Below are positions 63,035 through 64,000 of a DNA stretch of 64,000 nucleotides, one piece after another; the stretch's first letter is position 1, and every line of letters begins with the position of its first letter. The stretch spans positions 310,001 to 374,000 of the forward strand of contig NZ_JAHLQN010000001.1 in assembly GCF_018919205.1 (NCBI RefSeq), written 5' to 3'. The position numbers and the translations under genes are program-made. A model generated the notes under the pieces. The model ran no database searches, was not told where the DNA came from, and saw nothing but the letters and a program-made list of their open reading frames with translations. Source of the DNA: Dysosmobacter acutus. GTDB lineage: Bacteria > Bacillota > Clostridia > Oscillospirales > Oscillospiraceae.

Positions 63035-64000
63035 TTATGAATTCTTTTTCTTCTTCAACAGCGGCTGCACATAGGGCCACACCACGCTGAACACAATGAC
63101 GATCACCAGTACCAGGGAGACAGGACGGGTGAAGATGGCCTTAAGTGTCTCCGAGCCGAAGAGCTGGTTGGCCCGGATCAGCTGGTTGTCCGCTATGCCG
63201 CCCAAGACGATGCCCAGCACAATACCCGGCAGCGAGAAGTCAAACTGCTTCATCAAATAACCCACCAAGCCGAAGGCGAACATCAAAAACACATCAAACA
63301 TGGCGTTGCGGCAGGCAAAGGAGCCGGCGATGCAGAACACCATGATGCAGGGGGCCAGAATCTTGGTGGGGATATCCAGCAGATTGGTGAGGCCGAAGCC
63401 CGCGCCGATGGCCATGACCAGCATGATGACCTGGGACAAAATAGCTGCCAGGATCAGTACGTACACCATGGGCATCTGGTCCCGCACTAATGTAGGGCCA
63501 GGCGTCAGGCCCTGGATGCTCAGCGCGCCCAGCAAAATGGCGCAGGTGGAGCTGCCCGGGACGCCCAGGGCCAGGGTAGTCATCAGCGCGCCGCCGGTGC
63601 AGGCGTTGTTGGCGGCCTCCGGAGCCACCACGCCCTCGGGATAGCCGGTGCCGAATTCGTTGCCGTGCTTGGAGGACTTCTTGGTCATGCCGTAGGCGGT
63701 AAAGGCGGCCACCGTGCCGCCGGCGGCAGGAATGGCACCGATGACCATGCCCATCAGACCGCAGGTGATAATGGTTTTGGGATGGCGCAGAGCCATTCCC
63801 ATACCTTTTACAATCTTTTTTACGCTGGTTTTTGTCTTGGCGTCCTTATTGACGATAAATTCCTTGCCCACCATGCTGAGCACCTCAGACATGGCGAAAA
63901 AGCCGATGATGGCCGGCACCACCTGGACGCCCTCGGCCAGGTAGATGGAACCGAAGGTGGCCCGCCATTCGCCGGTGGGCGTCATGCCCATGGTGCCGAT
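63035..64000 (-). CDS. tctA: tripartite tricarboxylate transporter TctA permease (partial)
   Basis: At least 318 aa; the 5' end lies beyond the window, since TctA proteins are near 500 aa. Family motifs include AIPAAGGTVAAFTAYGMTKKSS, VVAPEAANNACTGGALMTTLALG and the C-terminal helices. It is a second Tct permease, with a different sequence from the one at 49072. It is in one operon with the M24 peptidase. Confidence 0.9.
   Translation of the reverse strand: MGTMGMTPTGEWRATFGSIYLAEGVQVVPAIIGFFAMSEVLSMVGKEFIVNKDAKTKTSVKKIVKGMGMALRHPKTIITCGLMGMVIGAIPAAGGTVAAFTAYGMTKKSSKHGNEFGTGYPEGVVAPEAANNACTGGALMTTLALGVPGSSTCAILLGALSIQGLTPGPTLVRDQMPMVYVLILAAILSQVIMLVMAIGAGFGLTNLLDIPTKILAPCIMVFCIAGSFACRNAMFDVFLMFAFGLVGYLMKQFDFSLPGIVLGIVLGGIADNQLIRANQLFGSETLKAIFTRPVSLVLVIVIVFSVVWPYVQPLLKKKKNS

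Overview
The window reads as chromosomal DNA of a strictly anaerobic, G+C-rich member of the Bacillota, most likely a Clostridia/Oscillospiraceae-type organism. This is inferred from strong AGGAGG-type ribosome binding sites, two T-box leaders, an oxygen-sensitive class III ribonucleotide reductase, a monomeric [FeFe] hydrogenase and many Ser/Gly-linker lipoproteins. No rRNA, tRNA, CRISPR array, insertion sequence or prophage was seen. Genes are tightly packed and most operon ends carry clear intrinsic terminators.

Region 1 (1-7.7 kb, minus strand): a MocR-type regulator lies upstream of an operon coding for a UcpA-like short-chain dehydrogenase, an AEC-family permease, two divergent GcvP-like subunits and an AcoX/NAD-kinase-like protein. 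No gcvT or gcvH is present. Region 2 (7.7-14.4 kb, minus): a two-component system, then an ABC export-like module (ATPase, permease, GldG-like and DUF4340 proteins). Region 3 (14.4-25.4 kb): a [FeFe] hydrogenase with a Rex-like operator, an MFS permease pair, an Asp/Glu racemase-like gene, a GNAT acetyltransferase, a split transketolase, a ZIP metal transporter and an ECF sigma/anti-sigma pair. Region 4 (25.5-30.9 kb): an apparently solitary N6-adenine DNA methyltransferase-like gene, a NUDIX hydrolase and nrdD.

Region 5 (31-43.3 kb) is the branched-chain amino acid locus. ilvB-ilvN-ilvC-ilvD run leftwards behind one T-box, leuA-leuC-leuD-leuB run rightwards behind another, and a DUF815-type ATPase lies between. 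nrdG follows the leu operon, 12 kb from nrdD. Region 6 (43.3-64 kb) is dominated by organic-acid uptake and catabolism: an alcohol dehydrogenase-like gene and an FAD oxidoreductase beside a TRAP transporter, a tripartite tricarboxylate (Tct) transporter, an SDR / NanA-like aldolase / AEC operon, a stalk-domain secreted protein, a MetQNI-type ABC system with a DUF169 protein, a LysR regulator, an M24 peptidase, and a second TctA cut by the window edge.

The most unusual signals are four. The TRAP and Tct operons share a promoter-proximal motif and a 32-nt leader element, and a third copy of the motif lies at the promoter of the SDR/aldolase operon, suggesting one small regulon. The GcvP-like pair differs from canonical glycine decarboxylase at several conserved motifs and lacks its usual partners. 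The TRAP binding protein seems to have lost its first mature strand. The DNA methyltransferase has NFPW in place of the usual NPPW-type catalytic motif.
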